Source: Bacilli bacterium
Lineage (GTDB): Bacteria; Bacillota_I; Bacilli_A; Izemoplasmatales; Hujiaoplasmataceae
Assembly: GCA_018399755.1 (NCBI GenBank)
Contig: JAGYOE010000011.1
Span: 1-32,081 of the forward strand
DNA length: 32,081 bases
Direction: 5' to 3'
Position 1 is the stretch's first letter. Each line of letters starts with the position of its first letter. Under the pieces are notes generated by a model. It was not told where the DNA came from. It did no database searches and worked only from the letters and a program-made list of their open reading frames with translations. Positions 16,342 to 25,185 of this stretch are shown one piece after another. The position numbers were made by a program, and so were the translations under genes.

Positions 16342-17844
16342 TTAGAATTGATCAGAAAATCTATCAATTGCTTTGTCTAGTTTTTCTGTATCTGGCAAGT
16401 CTTTAGTTTCTCTGATTTCGCGTAATAATTTATTTGCTTTATTATCATTTAAGAAGAAACTATGTAATTCTGTTTCAAAATCCTTAATTTCAGAAGTTTT
16501 AATTTTATCTAAAAACCCATGTGTTAGTGCATAAATACTTATTGTTTGTAATTCAAATGGCATAGGCTTATGTAAACCTTGTTTAAGTATTTCAACTGTT
16601 TTTTCTCCCCGGTTTAGTTTAGCTTTTGTGCTATCATCTAAATCAGAACCAAACTGAGTAAAAGCCTCTAGTTCACGATAACTTGCTAAATCTAAACGAA
16701 GTGTTCCAGACACTTTTTTTATTGCTTTATGTTGAGCAGCACCACCAACACGTGAAACAGATAATCCCGCGTTAATAGCTGGCCTAATACCTGAATGAAA
16801 TAATTGAGATTGCAAGAAAATTTGTCCATCGGTTATTGAAATTACATTAGTTGGAATATAAGCTGAAATATCTCCTTCTTGAGTTTCAATTATTGGTAAA
16901 GCTGTAATTGAACCTCCACCTAAATCATCAGATAATTTCGCAGCTCTTTCCAATAAACGCGAATGGAGATAAAAGACATCTCCAGGAAAAGCCTCTCTAC
17001 CTGGTGGTCTTCTTAAAAGCAATGACAATTCACGATAAGCAATCGCATGTTTGGATAAATCATCATAAATAACTAAAACATGTTTACCTTGAAACATAAA
17101 CTCTTCTGCAATTGATACTCCAGAATATGGTGCAAGATAAGATAATGGAGCAGGATCTGAAGCTCCAGAAGCAACTATAATTGAATAATCCATTGCATCA
17201 TTTTTTTTAAGTGTTTCATAGACATCCAAAACTGTAGTTTGTTTTTGACCAATTGCTACATAAATACAAATAACATCTTTCCCTTTTTGGTTAAGAATTG
17301 TATCAACCGCAATCGATGTTTTACCGGTTTGTCTATCTCCGATAATTAATTCTCTTTGTCCACGTCCAATCGGCACTAAAGCATCTAATACTTTTATCCC
17401 CGTTTCTAATGGTTCATTTACTGATTGACGTTCTATTACTCCCGTGGCTTTATTTTCTATTGGGCGAGTTTTCTTGGTTTCAATTTTTCCTAACCCATCT
17501 ATTGCTTGCCCCAAAGGATTTATTATCCTTCCGATCATTTCTTCGCCTACACCAACTTCCAATATAGTACCTGTGGTTTTAACTTCATCGCCTTCTTTAA
17601 TTTTATTAGTATCATTTAATAATATGGCACCAACATGGTTTTTCTCCAAGTTTTGTACCATACCAAAAACGCCATGAGGAAAAACAAGTAACTCACCGCT
17701 CATTGCATTATCAATTCCATATACTAACGCAATTCCGTCACCAACAGAGATTACTGAACCAATATTTTCAGTTTTAATTATTTTTTCGTAATTTTTTATC
17801 TGTTCTTTTAGCAAAGAACTAATTTCTAAAGGATCTATTTTCAA
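16342..17844 (-). CDS. atpA: ATP synthase alpha subunit
   Basis: Non-catalytic nucleotide-binding subunit of F1. The P-loop GDRQTGKT is at residues 169-176. The Walker B region is [47 protein letters not shown] (conserved throughout), and the signature [14 protein letters not shown] with its arginine finger follows. The length of 500 is standard. The start is TTG, supported by GAGG seven bases upstream; no better ATG occurs nearby. Confidence 0.98.
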   Translation of the reverse strand: MKIDPLEISSLLKEQIKNYEKIIKTENIGSVISVGDGIALVYGIDNAMSGELLVFPHGVFGMVQNLEKNHVGAILLNDTNKIKEGDEVKTTGTILEVGVGEEMIGRIINPLGQAIDGLGKIETKKTRPIENKATGVIERQSVNEPLETGIKVLDALVPIGRGQRELIIGDRQTGKTSIAVDTILNQKGKDVICIYVAIGQKQTTVLDVYETLKKNDAMDYSIIVASGASDPAPLSYLAPYSGVSIAEEFMFQGKHVLVIYDDLSKHAIAYRELSLLLRRPPGREAFPGDVFYLHSRLLERAAKLSDDLGGGSITALPIIETQEGDISAYIPTNVISITDGQIFLQSQLFHSGIRPAINAGLSVSRVGGAAQHKAIKKVSGTLRLDLASYRELEAFTQFGSDLDDSTKAKLNRGEKTVEILKQGLHKPMPFELQTISIYALTHGFLDKIKTSEIKDFETELHSFFLNDNKANKLLREIRETKDLPDTEKLDKAIDRFSDQF

Positions 17845-17856
17845 TTGTATACCTCG

Positions 17857-18375
17857 TTATCCTATTAATGAAGCTTTTAAATCATCAAGAAAAGCATTAA
17901 TTGTTTGATCAAGTACTTGTCCACGATAATCAATTCTTATTCCACCAACAATATTTGGTTTAATAACTTCATTAATAATAATTTTTTTATTAAATTTATT
18001 TGAAAATTTATTTATTAATTTCTCTTTATTAGCCTTTGTTAAAGAGGTTTTAGTATAAACATTTATCTCAGCAATATTTTTACTATCATTTAATAAGTAT
18101 TTATACGCCTCAAAAATATCCTGAAGACTATCAATTCGTTTGTTGTCAATGACTGTTTTCAAAAAATCATTTAAAAGTTTATTATCAGTACTTTTTTCAA
18201 AAAGATTTTTTTTATCATCATCTTCAATTCTTGGATTTAAGAAAAATCGCCAAACTAAATCATTAAACCCAGAAAGTAATTGCTTAAAATCAGTAAAGAT
18301 ATCATCAGTAATTTTTTTTTCAGATGCTAGAGAAAAAAGAGCTATGGCATATTGCTTAGCTACATTAGTGGTCAT
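17857..18375 (-). CDS. atpH: ATP synthase delta subunit
   Basis: Peripheral-stalk cap connecting the b subunits to F1. It starts VAKQYAIALFSLASEKK, the usual N-terminal pattern, with a C-terminal domain around INEVIKPNIVGGIRIDYRGQVLD. 172 residues, typical. The start overlaps the atpF stop as ATGA, so translation is coupled. Sequence conservation in this family is low; position in the operon supports the call. Confidence 0.94.
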   Translation of the reverse strand: MTTNVAKQYAIALFSLASEKKITDDIFTDFKQLLSGFNDLVWRFFLNPRIEDDDKKNLFEKSTDNKLLNDFLKTVIDNKRIDSLQDIFEAYKYLLNDSKNIAEINVYTKTSLTKANKEKLINKFSNKFNKKIIINEVIKPNIVGGIRIDYRGQVLDQTINAFLDDLKASLIG

Positions 18376-18908
18376 AGTTCGTCACTACCTTTAATATTAT
18401 CTACTGTAATATTTTGAAAATCTTTTTCATCAATCTTTTTATTAATCATTTTTTCAGTCATTAAAGCGGCAATTGAAACAACCTCACTTTTAAGTTCTTG
18501 TTTAGCTTTTTTCTTTTCTGCTTCAATTTCTTTTTGAGTGTTAACCATTAAAACTTCAGCTTCTTTTTTTGCGTGATTGATAATTCGATTTTTCTCTTCT
18601 TCGCCTCTTGTTTTTGCCGTTTCAAAATAATCTTTAGACTTCTTACGAATTTCTTTAAGTTCTTTTTCCCGAGTTTTCTTAAGATTGAAAGCTTCTTCAT
18701 TTGCTTTTTCTGCTTCTGATAATTCAGTTTCCATATAAGCTTTTCTTTTGTCTAAGAACTCAGTTATTCTTCCCCAAAAGAATTTTTTAACTATAAGAAT
18801 CAATATTATCGTAGCGGCAATTTGAATAATCATATCAAGCAAATTAATTCCTAAAGCTTGATTAACCGTCTCTTCAACAGCAGTTACCATTTTCTCTAAA
18901 ATACTCAT
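18372..18908 (-). CDS. atpF: ATP synthase b subunit
   Basis: Peripheral stalk of F0F1. One membrane segment at about residues 21-42 is followed by FWGRITEFLDKRKAYMETELSEAE, the conserved start of the cytoplasmic stalk. A long Lys/Glu-rich coiled coil then runs to about residue 145. 178 residues. It sits 41 bases after atpE, and a ribosome site (GGAGGCGATTGCCTG region) precedes the ATG. Confidence 0.95.
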   Translation of the reverse strand: MSILEKMVTAVEETVNQALGINLLDMIIQIAATIILILIVKKFFWGRITEFLDKRKAYMETELSEAEKANEEAFNLKKTREKELKEIRKKSKDYFETAKTRGEEEKNRIINHAKKEAEVLMVNTQKEIEAEKKKAKQELKSEVVSIAALMTEKMINKKIDEKDFQNITVDNIKGSDEL

Positions 18909-18949
18909 CAGGCAATCGCCTCCCTTGTAACAAACTAATAAATTTTGTT

Positions 18950-19246
<297 letters not shown>

Positions 19247-19258
19247 CTATATATTTTT

Positions 19259-19933
19259 CTAAGCTTCTGCAGCCATAGAAATATTAATTGTTGATAACAT
19301 TAAAAATACAAATGCTTGAATCAAACCAAAGAAGATATCAAAAACAGCATGCAATAAAACTCCTGCTAAAATACCAAAAGTCCAGTGCAAAGCAGCATAA
19401 ATCATAGTAGCCATTACTAAACCACTTAACAAGTTAACAAACAAACGCAAACCCATTGAAAACGGTGTTGATATTTCTCCAATAAGATTGATTGGCAACA
19501 TTATTGGAGCCATAGGCTTAACTTCACCTAATAAACTAAGGATTTTTTTCTTAGGGCCTAAAAATTTAATTTCAGCTACTTTAATCGCAAAGAAAGTCAT
19601 CACCGTAAATGATAAGGCTACCCCTAAATTTGCAAGCGGTGGCGTTAATCCAAATAGTGATACAGTATTTGCTAAACCTAGGAAAACAATTATAGTAAAT
19701 AAATATGGTCCAAAAAACCTAAACTTCTTACCGCTTATATATTGAGAGATAAATTTATTAAAACCCTCTACAATCATAATACAACCAAATAAGAACCCTT
19801 TTGGTGTTTTCTTAGGATCAAGCTTCTTTATTTTAATTCCAATTATAATAAAAACAATCGATAAAACAAAAATAATAATTATTGTTGATCTTACCGAAGA
19901 AGAAAGTGATTCAAACAAAGTAAAATCAAGCAT
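19259..19933 (-). CDS. atpB: ATP synthase a subunit
   Basis: Membrane stator subunit that forms the ion half-channels. Five or six hydrophobic segments are visible. The essential Arg lies in GLRLFVNLLSG, preceded by PINLIGEISTPFSM, as in the family; the C-terminal segment is HAVFDIFFGLIQAFVFLMLSTINIS. About 225 residues. Several starts are possible at GTG 19945 and ATG 19942, 19939 and 19933. AGGTGA stands eight bases from the last, which gives MLDFTLFES, so I use 19933 with modest confidence. It overlaps the upstream atpI stop. Confidence 0.95.
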   Translation of the reverse strand: MLDFTLFESLSSSVRSTIIIIFVLSIVFIIIGIKIKKLDPKKTPKGFLFGCIMIVEGFNKFISQYISGKKFRFFGPYLFTIIVFLGLANTVSLFGLTPPLANLGVALSFTVMTFFAIKVAEIKFLGPKKKILSLLGEVKPMAPIMLPINLIGEISTPFSMGLRLFVNLLSGLVMATMIYAALHWTFGILAGVLLHAVFDIFFGLIQAFVFLMLSTINISMAAEA

Positions 19934-20309
19934 CTTCATCATCACCTTTTCTACTAAAAATTATTGCAGTTGGAAAAGAAACAATTACAAATGTTAATAA
20001 ACCAACAAAAGTATAATATTCATTATACTCATCGCTTTGTATTGTAATAAACAATATCAAAACCATAAACAAATACTTAGCAATAAACATCAATATCTGT
20101 CTACTTTTAATTTTATCCGGATGCTCTCTATAGGTAAACTTCATTACTTTATAATTTAATGAATTGACAAATAAAGAAGTTGCTACACCAAGAACAAAAC
20201 TAAGAACAAAATCAAAATTATTAGTAATCAAATAAACAACTAAAGAAAATATAATTGCATAAGGCCAAGAAAACAAAAATGTTTTTTCAATTATGTCCTT
20301 CTTCTTCAT
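19926..20309 (-). CDS. atpI: ATP synthase subunit I-like membrane protein
   Basis: About 127 residues with four hydrophobic segments (roughly residues 10-28, 35-52, 72-90 and 98-116 of the product), placed directly before atpB, as AtpI is in most bacteria. Members of this family help insert or assemble the c ring. Sequence alone is weakly conserved, so the name rests mainly on topology and position. The ATG at 20309 is six bases from AAGGAG; an upstream ATG at 20327 lies inside the ribosome site. It overlaps both neighbours, so translation is probably coupled. Confidence 0.72.
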   Translation of the reverse strand: MKKKDIIEKTFLFSWPYAIIFSLVVYLITNNFDFVLSFVLGVATSLFVNSLNYKVMKFTYREHPDKIKSRQILMFIAKYLFMVLILFITIQSDEYNEYYTFVGLLTFVIVSFPTAIIFSRKGDDEDA

Positions 20310-20538
20310 CATCTTCTCCTTTGTCATAATTTAAAGCTCTAATAACTAAATTTCTTAAACCAGCAAATATTCCAATCACTATAAAAATATAAGTTAAAAT
20401 TACTTTTTCTTCAAAAAGCAATTTATCTAACCATTTGCCTAGAAAATAACCTAATACCATAGCTACAAATGTTTCAAAAAAAAACTGAACAACCATATTA
20501 AATATATATACGGCTGATTTATTGTCGTTTTTTTTCAT
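20287..20538 (-). CDS. atpZ: AtpZ/AtpI-family small membrane protein
   Basis: 83 residues with two hydrophobic segments and the pattern GYFLGKWLDKLL then IGIFAGLRNLV, as in the AtpZ family that often precedes atpI. Some members are reported to act in Mg2+ or Ca2+ transport together with AtpI. A charged tail (KGEDDEEEGHN) closes the protein. The start codon lies immediately after the upp stop, and the end overlaps atpI. Confidence 0.68.
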   Translation of the reverse strand: MKKNDNKSAVYIFNMVVQFFFETFVAMVLGYFLGKWLDKLLFEEKVILTYIFIVIGIFAGLRNLVIRALNYDKGEDDEEEGHN

Positions 20539-21165
20539 CTATTTAGTTCCAAATAAGCGATCGCCACAATCACCTAATCCAGGAACAATATAACCTTTTT
20601 CATTAAGTTTTTCATCGATGCTAATAATATATATATCAACATCTTTATGAGCTTTTTGTAAAGCTTCTATTCCTTCTGGGCAACCAACTAATCCAACAAA
20701 GCGAATATCTTTAGCACCAGTCTTTTTAATTTCGTTGATAGCTGCAATAGCACTATTACCTGTAGCTAACATCGGATCAACCGCCAATACAGTAGCATCA
20801 GTAATTTCTTTTGGAAATTTAGCGTAATACATAATCGGTTTTAAAGTTTCTTCATCGCGATACATTCCTACATGACCTATTTTAGCCGTAGGTATAACGT
20901 TTTGTATCCCATCAACCATACCTAAACCAGCTCTTAATATTGGTACAATTACTACATCTTTAGCCAAAACTATAGCTTTGGTTTTTGAAATCGGAGTTTC
21001 AACTTCAATTTCTTTAGTTTCTAAATCTCTAGTAATTTCATAAGTTACTAAAGAACCAATTTCATTAACATTTTCTCTAAAAGTTTTTGTATTAGTATAT
21101 TTATCTCTTACTATTGCAAGTTTATGTTGAATTAATGGGTGATTAAATACTGTTACTTTTCCCAT
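20539..21165 (-). CDS. upp: Uracil phosphoribosyltransferase
   Basis: Salvages uracil to UMP with PRPP. The PRPP-binding motif DPMLATGNS is at residues 130-138. The [12 protein letters not shown] segment and the uracil-binding end [17 protein letters not shown] are present. The length of 208 is typical. It stands between rpiB and the atp genes, a common Firmicutes order (rpiB-(glyA)-upp-atp), and follows rpiB after five bases. Confidence 0.97.
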   Translation of the reverse strand: MGKVTVFNHPLIQHKLAIVRDKYTNTKTFRENVNEIGSLVTYEITRDLETKEIEVETPISKTKAIVLAKDVVIVPILRAGLGMVDGIQNVIPTAKIGHVGMYRDEETLKPIMYYAKFPKEITDATVLAVDPMLATGNSAIAAINEIKKTGAKDIRFVGLVGCPEGIEALQKAHKDVDIYIISIDEKLNEKGYIVPGLGDCGDRLFGTK

Positions 21166-21170
21166 ATAAA

Positions 21171-21611
21171 TTAACCGATCTCATCCATTTTCTTAACTCT
21201 TCTTTTATGTCGAGATTCTTCTGAATAATCAGCTTCTAAGAAAATATCAATAAATTCTAAAACTTCTTCAATTTTACTTACTCTTGATCCAAAAGTAATA
21301 ACATTTGCATGATTATGGACTTTAGCCGATTCGGCAGTAAATTTTGTTGAGATTAAAGCTGCTCTTATACCTTTCACTTTATTTGCGGCTATTGACATAC
21401 CTATACCTGTACCACAAATTAAAATACCTAAATCATATTCAGGATCTTGACTTACTTTTTCAGCTACTATTTTTGCATAATCTGGATAATCACTGGCTTC
21501 ATCATTATTAGGACCAAAATCTAAGACTTCAATCCCCTTTTCTCTTAAGTGGCTTTTAATTGCATCTTTGAATTCATAACCAGCATGATCTGAACCTATT
21601 GCTATTCTCAA
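21171..21611 (-). CDS. rpiB: Ribose 5-phosphate isomerase B
   Basis: Interconverts ribose 5-phosphate and ribulose 5-phosphate (or related six-carbon sugars). It begins [16 protein letters not shown], with the catalytic Cys66 in [13 protein letters not shown] and KGIRAAL behind it, then [12 protein letters not shown]. The TTG at 21611 is eight bases from AAGGAG and gives the standard 146-residue protein; an in-frame GTG at 21620 overlaps the ribosome site. It is the first gene of the ATP synthase operon. Confidence 0.95.
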   Translation of the reverse strand: MRIAIGSDHAGYEFKDAIKSHLREKGIEVLDFGPNNDEASDYPDYAKIVAEKVSQDPEYDLGILICGTGIGMSIAANKVKGIRAALISTKFTAESAKVHNHANVITFGSRVSKIEEVLEFIDIFLEADYSEESRHKRRVKKMDEIG

Positions 21612-21647
21612 AAAAATCACTCCTTCTTATAAAACTTTAACATTACA

Positions 21648-21676
21648 ATTATAGCAAACTATAGTTATTTTTACAA
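21648..21676 (-). promoter_or_regulatory. Promoter of rpiB-upp-atp-dut
   Basis: Minus strand: -35 TTGTAA (21671-21676), 17 bases, extended -10 TGCTATAAT with the hexamer at 21648-21653. It lies 36 bases upstream of the rpiB start and is the only good promoter before the ATP synthase genes. Confidence 0.75.
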
Positions 21677-21701
21677 TAATTAAGATGGTTATTTTACCGA
21701 G

Positions 21702-22262
21702 TTATTCATTAATTTTTATATCGCCTTGACGCAATACTTTTTTATTAATTGTATCATAAACTGTTGAAGGCTTATTATGCAAATCGCCACCTTCAATAAT
21801 ATAGTCAACTTTACTTTGATAATTTAAAGCATCCTTAAATTTAGTAATAGCTGGCTCGTTGCTTTCATTAAGACTAGTCACTACCATAGGGCCGTGTTTT
21901 TGTAATAAATTTAAGGCAATTGAATTATTGGGAATTCTCACTCCAACAGTTGCTTTACCAGCTGTAATAATATCCGATATACTAGGATCCTTTTTGAAAA
22001 TTAAAGTAAGTTTTCCCGGCCAATATTTAGTTATCTTTTCATCAAGCTTAACATCCTTGGCTACTACTTGTTTTACTTGTTCCAAAGAATAACAAAGAAT
22101 TGCCATCGGTCTAGAATAATCTCGATTTTTAATATCATAAATTTTCTTTACCGAAGTTATGTCTTGATATTTACAACCAATACCATAAACAGTATCAGTA
22201 GGAAAAATAATTACTTTATTATCAAGGTTTTTGTTAAGAAAATTATTAATTGTTAGAATCAT
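21702..22262 (-). CDS. tsaC: TsaC/YrdC/Sua5-type threonylcarbamoyl-AMP synthase
   Basis: Makes threonylcarbamoyl-AMP from threonine, bicarbonate and ATP, the first step of the t6A modification of ANN-decoding tRNAs. The family signatures are FPTDTVYGIGC, IKNRDYSRPMAIL, YWPGKLTLIF and VGVRIPN with MVVTSLNES. At 186 residues it is the short form, without the Sua5 C-terminal domain. ATG 22262 has GAGGAG seven bases upstream; an earlier in-frame codon at 22277 is less well placed. It overlaps the end of the HAD gene. Confidence 0.88.
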   Translation of the reverse strand: MILTINNFLNKNLDNKVIIFPTDTVYGIGCKYQDITSVKKIYDIKNRDYSRPMAILCYSLEQVKQVVAKDVKLDEKITKYWPGKLTLIFKKDPSISDIITAGKATVGVRIPNNSIALNLLQKHGPMVVTSLNESNEPAITKFKDALNYQSKVDYIIEGGDLHNKPSTVYDTINKKVLRQGDIKINE

Positions 22263-22920
22263 TGTTTTTCTCCTCAATTAATTTTAAAATCTCAAGAGGT
22301 TCTTTAACAATATATGAAGCTTTTGCATTTACTAATTCCATTTCATCTCTAAACCCCCATAAAACTCCTACACTTGTTAATCCAGCATTTAAAGCTAGGC
22401 GCATATCGGTTAAAGTATCTCCAACATAAAGTATTTCACTGTTTTTTAATTTTAATTTTTTTATTAATTTTCTAGCTAAAGTAGGGTCAGGTTTGGCTTT
22501 TATATTATCTTGTTTCCCATATACATTATCAAAAGTATCATTATCAAAAAAAAGATTAATTACCTCTATTGTTTGTTGGTGAGGTTTGTTTGATAAAACA
22601 TTAAGTGAAATATTCTTTTGTTTTAATTTTGTTAATAATTCATTTATTCCGGGATATATTTTTGTATTTTTATGAGCGTTTTTATTATAGATTTGATAAT
22701 ATTCTAGTTTAATATCATCAAAAAAATATTTAGGAACATTACTAGCTTCCATAACTTTTTTTAATAAATGATCCAATCCCTTACCAGCATAATAATTATA
22801 ATTTTTTTCTGGTAATTTATTATATCCGTTATTTTCTAATACAGTATTAGAAATATAAGCAATATCCTCTATTGTGTTTAATAAAGTTCCATCTAAATCA
22901 AAAATAACTGCTTTAATCAT
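22246..22920 (-). CDS. HAD-superfamily phosphatase, phosphoglycolate phosphatase-like
   Basis: Haloacid-dehalogenase fold phosphatase, subfamily IA. The nucleophile motif FDLDGTLLNT begins at residue 7 with Asp8 and Asp10. A helical cap follows, then LNVLSNKP (motif II Ser), KAKPDP (motif III Lys), and LYVGDTLTDMRLALNAG (motif IV). 224 residues. It is close to Gph and PpaX, which remove phosphate from phosphoglycolate or pyrophosphate; the exact substrate cannot be read from sequence. It overlaps rnhB by eight bases. Confidence 0.85.
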   Translation of the reverse strand: MIKAVIFDLDGTLLNTIEDIAYISNTVLENNGYNKLPEKNYNYYAGKGLDHLLKKVMEASNVPKYFFDDIKLEYYQIYNKNAHKNTKIYPGINELLTKLKQKNISLNVLSNKPHQQTIEVINLFFDNDTFDNVYGKQDNIKAKPDPTLARKLIKKLKLKNSEILYVGDTLTDMRLALNAGLTSVGVLWGFRDEMELVNAKASYIVKEPLEILKLIEEKNNDSNN

Positions 22921-23563
22921 TTTTCCCTCCTAAATCTAGTGATTGTTGAATTAAATACGCCATTTTAACCGGTTTATAACTTTTGCGATGAATCTTACAA
23001 GGTTTATATTTATTTAAATTTTGCAAATGCATTTTTGTAGGATATCCTTTGTGTTTTTGAAATCCATAATTCGGGTAAATAATTGAGAATTTATCCATAA
23101 TTTCATCGCGTTTAACCTTAGCCAATATTGAAGCTGCAGCTATACTTGCGGATAACGTGTCACCTTTAATAATATTGCTTTGCGATATATCTAAATCAAT
23201 AGTCATCGCATCTACCAATAAATAATCAGGTTTAACCTTTAATGCTTTTATTGCCCGTTTCATCGCTAATTTTGATGCTTGATATATATTTATTTTATCA
23301 ATTTCTTTTTCATTTACATAACCAAATGCATAAGCAATAGCTTCTTCTCTAATTATTTTATCTAATGCTAAACGTCTTTTTTTAGTTAGTTTCTTAGAAT
23401 CATTAATCCCATCAATGTAAGTGCCAAACTTAAGCATACATGCACAAGCTAAAACACCAGCAGCTAAAGGACCTCTGCCAACTTCATCAACACCAGCAAT
23501 ATATTTAAACCCCTGTTTATTTAATTCGGTTTCATATCTATATAAATTATTCTGGTCTTTCAA
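22913..23563 (-). CDS. rnhB: Ribonuclease HII
   Basis: Endonuclease that cuts the RNA strand of hybrids and removes single ribonucleotides from DNA. The signature YIAGVDEVGRGPLAAGV carries Asp26 and Glu27. The third acidic residue lies in YLLVDAMTID, and SASIAAASILAKVKRDEIM and NYGFQKHKGYPTKMH are typical. 216 residues. The start is TTG, supported by AGGAGAG upstream; the gene overlaps the end of rbgA by 17 bases, the usual ylqF-rnhB pair. Confidence 0.96.
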   Translation of the reverse strand: MKDQNNLYRYETELNKQGFKYIAGVDEVGRGPLAAGVLACACMLKFGTYIDGINDSKKLTKKRRLALDKIIREEAIAYAFGYVNEKEIDKINIYQASKLAMKRAIKALKVKPDYLLVDAMTIDLDISQSNIIKGDTLSASIAAASILAKVKRDEIMDKFSIIYPNYGFQKHKGYPTKMHLQNLNKYKPCKIHRKSYKPVKMAYLIQQSLDLGGKND

Positions 23564-24398
23564 AACTTAACTCTCCTAAAACTCCATTTCTTAAATCATA
23601 TAAAAACAGATTAAAAACTCTATCATAATCAATTTCTTTACCGGCCATTAAAGCTCCGCGCTTTATACCGATTTTGTCTAATATATCTATTTCATGCATA
23701 TCTTTATTTATTGTAAAATTATATCGGTTTTCAATCACTTTTGGATAATGACTCCGTAAATATTTTATCGCAAATATACAAACTTCATCTAGTGGTAATA
23801 ACTCATCCTTAATCGTACCAACAACCGCAAGTTTAAAAGCTTGCTCCTTGGTTTCAAATTTCGGCCATAATACTCCGGGATTATCAAATAACAATAAATC
23901 TTTTTTGGCTTTGATAAAACTTTGACTTTTTGTTATACCAGGTATATTCCCAGTTTTTACTTTATTTTTTTCAGACAAATTATTAATAAATTGAGATTTG
24001 CCAACATTAGGGACTCCAATAACCATTGCTTTAAATTTTCTTTTGGTTTTACCCTTATCTATATCATTTTGATGTAAGTGGTTTAAAACTGAGATTGTTT
24101 TATTATATACTCTATCAATATTCTTATCATTTAAAGAATTACAAACTACATAATCAATCTCTTGTTTATCATAATAATCAAGCCATTTATTTGTAATCTC
24201 TTTGTCAGCTAAATCACTTTTATTTAAAATTAATATTCTCGCTTTATTTTTTATAATATTGTCCATAGCTTTATTTCTAGATGATTCAGGTATTCTAGCA
24301 TCTACTATTTCAAAAACAACATCGATAATTTTTAACTTCTCTTCTATCAGTCTTCTAGCCTTAGCCATATGGCCAGGGTACCATTGAATTTGTTTCAT
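23547..24398 (-). CDS. rbgA: Ribosome biogenesis GTPase RbgA (YlqF)
   Basis: Circularly permuted GTPase for late assembly of the 50S subunit. Motifs come in permuted order: G4 NKSD at residues 59-62, G1 GVPNVGKS at 128-135, and G3 DNPG at 172-175. The N-terminal QWYPGHMAKARR and the NIPGITKSQ switch region are typical. 283 residues. It follows lepB by 13 bases and overlaps rnhB; this trio (lepB-rbgA-rnhB) is conserved in many Firmicutes. Confidence 0.96.
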   Translation of the reverse strand: MKQIQWYPGHMAKARRLIEEKLKIIDVVFEIVDARIPESSRNKAMDNIIKNKARILILNKSDLADKEITNKWLDYYDKQEIDYVVCNSLNDKNIDRVYNKTISVLNHLHQNDIDKGKTKRKFKAMVIGVPNVGKSQFINNLSEKNKVKTGNIPGITKSQSFIKAKKDLLLFDNPGVLWPKFETKEQAFKLAVVGTIKDELLPLDEVCIFAIKYLRSHYPKVIENRYNFTINKDMHEIDILDKIGIKRGALMAGKEIDYDRVFNLFLYDLRNGVLGELSFERPE

Positions 24399-24411
24399 AT
24401 TTTCACTTCCA

Positions 24412-25185
24412 TTATTCTAATTCACAATTTGAATTAGATAGATTAGTTGTAACTTCACCAATAATTTCCTCGGAATTTATAAAGCCTAAAATGCGAGAAT
24501 CGGTAGAATTATCTCGGTTATCTCCAAGCACAAAATAATTTCCGTCTTCAATATAATCATCATAAATAAAATTACCATCAATAGATTCAATGTATATATC
24601 ATTTATATATATAGAATTATCTGAAATTTCCAAATGATCTCCAGGAACACCAATAACTCTTTTAATATATAATTTATCTTTTTCAAACACAATCACATCT
24701 TCTTTATCAATGTTAGAATTATAATTAATCAAAACAATATCATTTGAACAAAAATTTTCCGCCATAGATTTTCCATCCACTACAGCTAGAGAAAAGAAAA
24801 ATCCATTTATTATCATAATAACTAAAAAGAAAACAGGAATAACTGTAAAAAAATCAAAAAAGTTATAGGCTTTAGTCAATTTTTGATTTTCAAGCTTTTC
24901 TCTTTTATTTTTATATGCGATAATAATCAATCTGATATAACTAATTACAAATAATAATATTAAAGCAACTAAAATATAAGAGACAAATTTATAAGTACCA
25001 TAATTACTTATATTTTCTGGTTGACGATTTAATTTAAACATAAATAATTGATGTTTTTGTAAAATAATAAATAAAATTATATCAGCTACAGATACTATGA
25101 AAAAACTGATGATTAGAATTTTAATTTTTTTCATCAGTTTATTTTCATCATTCTCTTTATAAATTATATTTTCGTTATTATCCAC
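24412..25185 (-). CDS. lepB: Signal peptidase I with a three-helix N-terminal extension
   Basis: Membrane serine protease that removes signal peptides. Catalytic Ser140 lies in VDGKSMAENF, and the general base Lys175 in YIKRVIGVPGD; box E is NYFVLGDNRDNSTDSR. Three hydrophobic segments (about 22-43, 66-92 and 112-135) precede the catalytic part, more than the one anchor usual in Gram-positives. GKSM in place of GxSMxPT and the missing Pro are small departures from the consensus. The start is GTG, overlapping the ftsK stop by one base. Confidence 0.9.
   Translation of the reverse strand: MDNNENIIYKENDENKLMKKIKILIISFFIVSVADIILFIILQKHQLFMFKLNRQPENISNYGTYKFVSYILVALILLFVISYIRLIIIAYKNKREKLENQKLTKAYNFFDFFTVIPVFFLVIMIINGFFFSLAVVDGKSMAENFCSNDIVLINYNSNIDKEDVIVFEKDKLYIKRVIGVPGDHLEISDNSIYINDIYIESIDGNFIYDDYIEDGNYFVLGDNRDNSTDSRILGFINSEEIIGEVTTNLSNSNCELE

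Noticed and set aside
17444-17677. Plus-strand open frame of 77 codons inside atpA
   Set aside because: It is fully antisense to a conserved gene, lacks a ribosome site and looks like nothing known.
21661-21701. Short GGT...ACC dyad after tsaC as a terminator
   Set aside because: Only three pairs form and no T run follows; the promoter of rpiB explains the gap.
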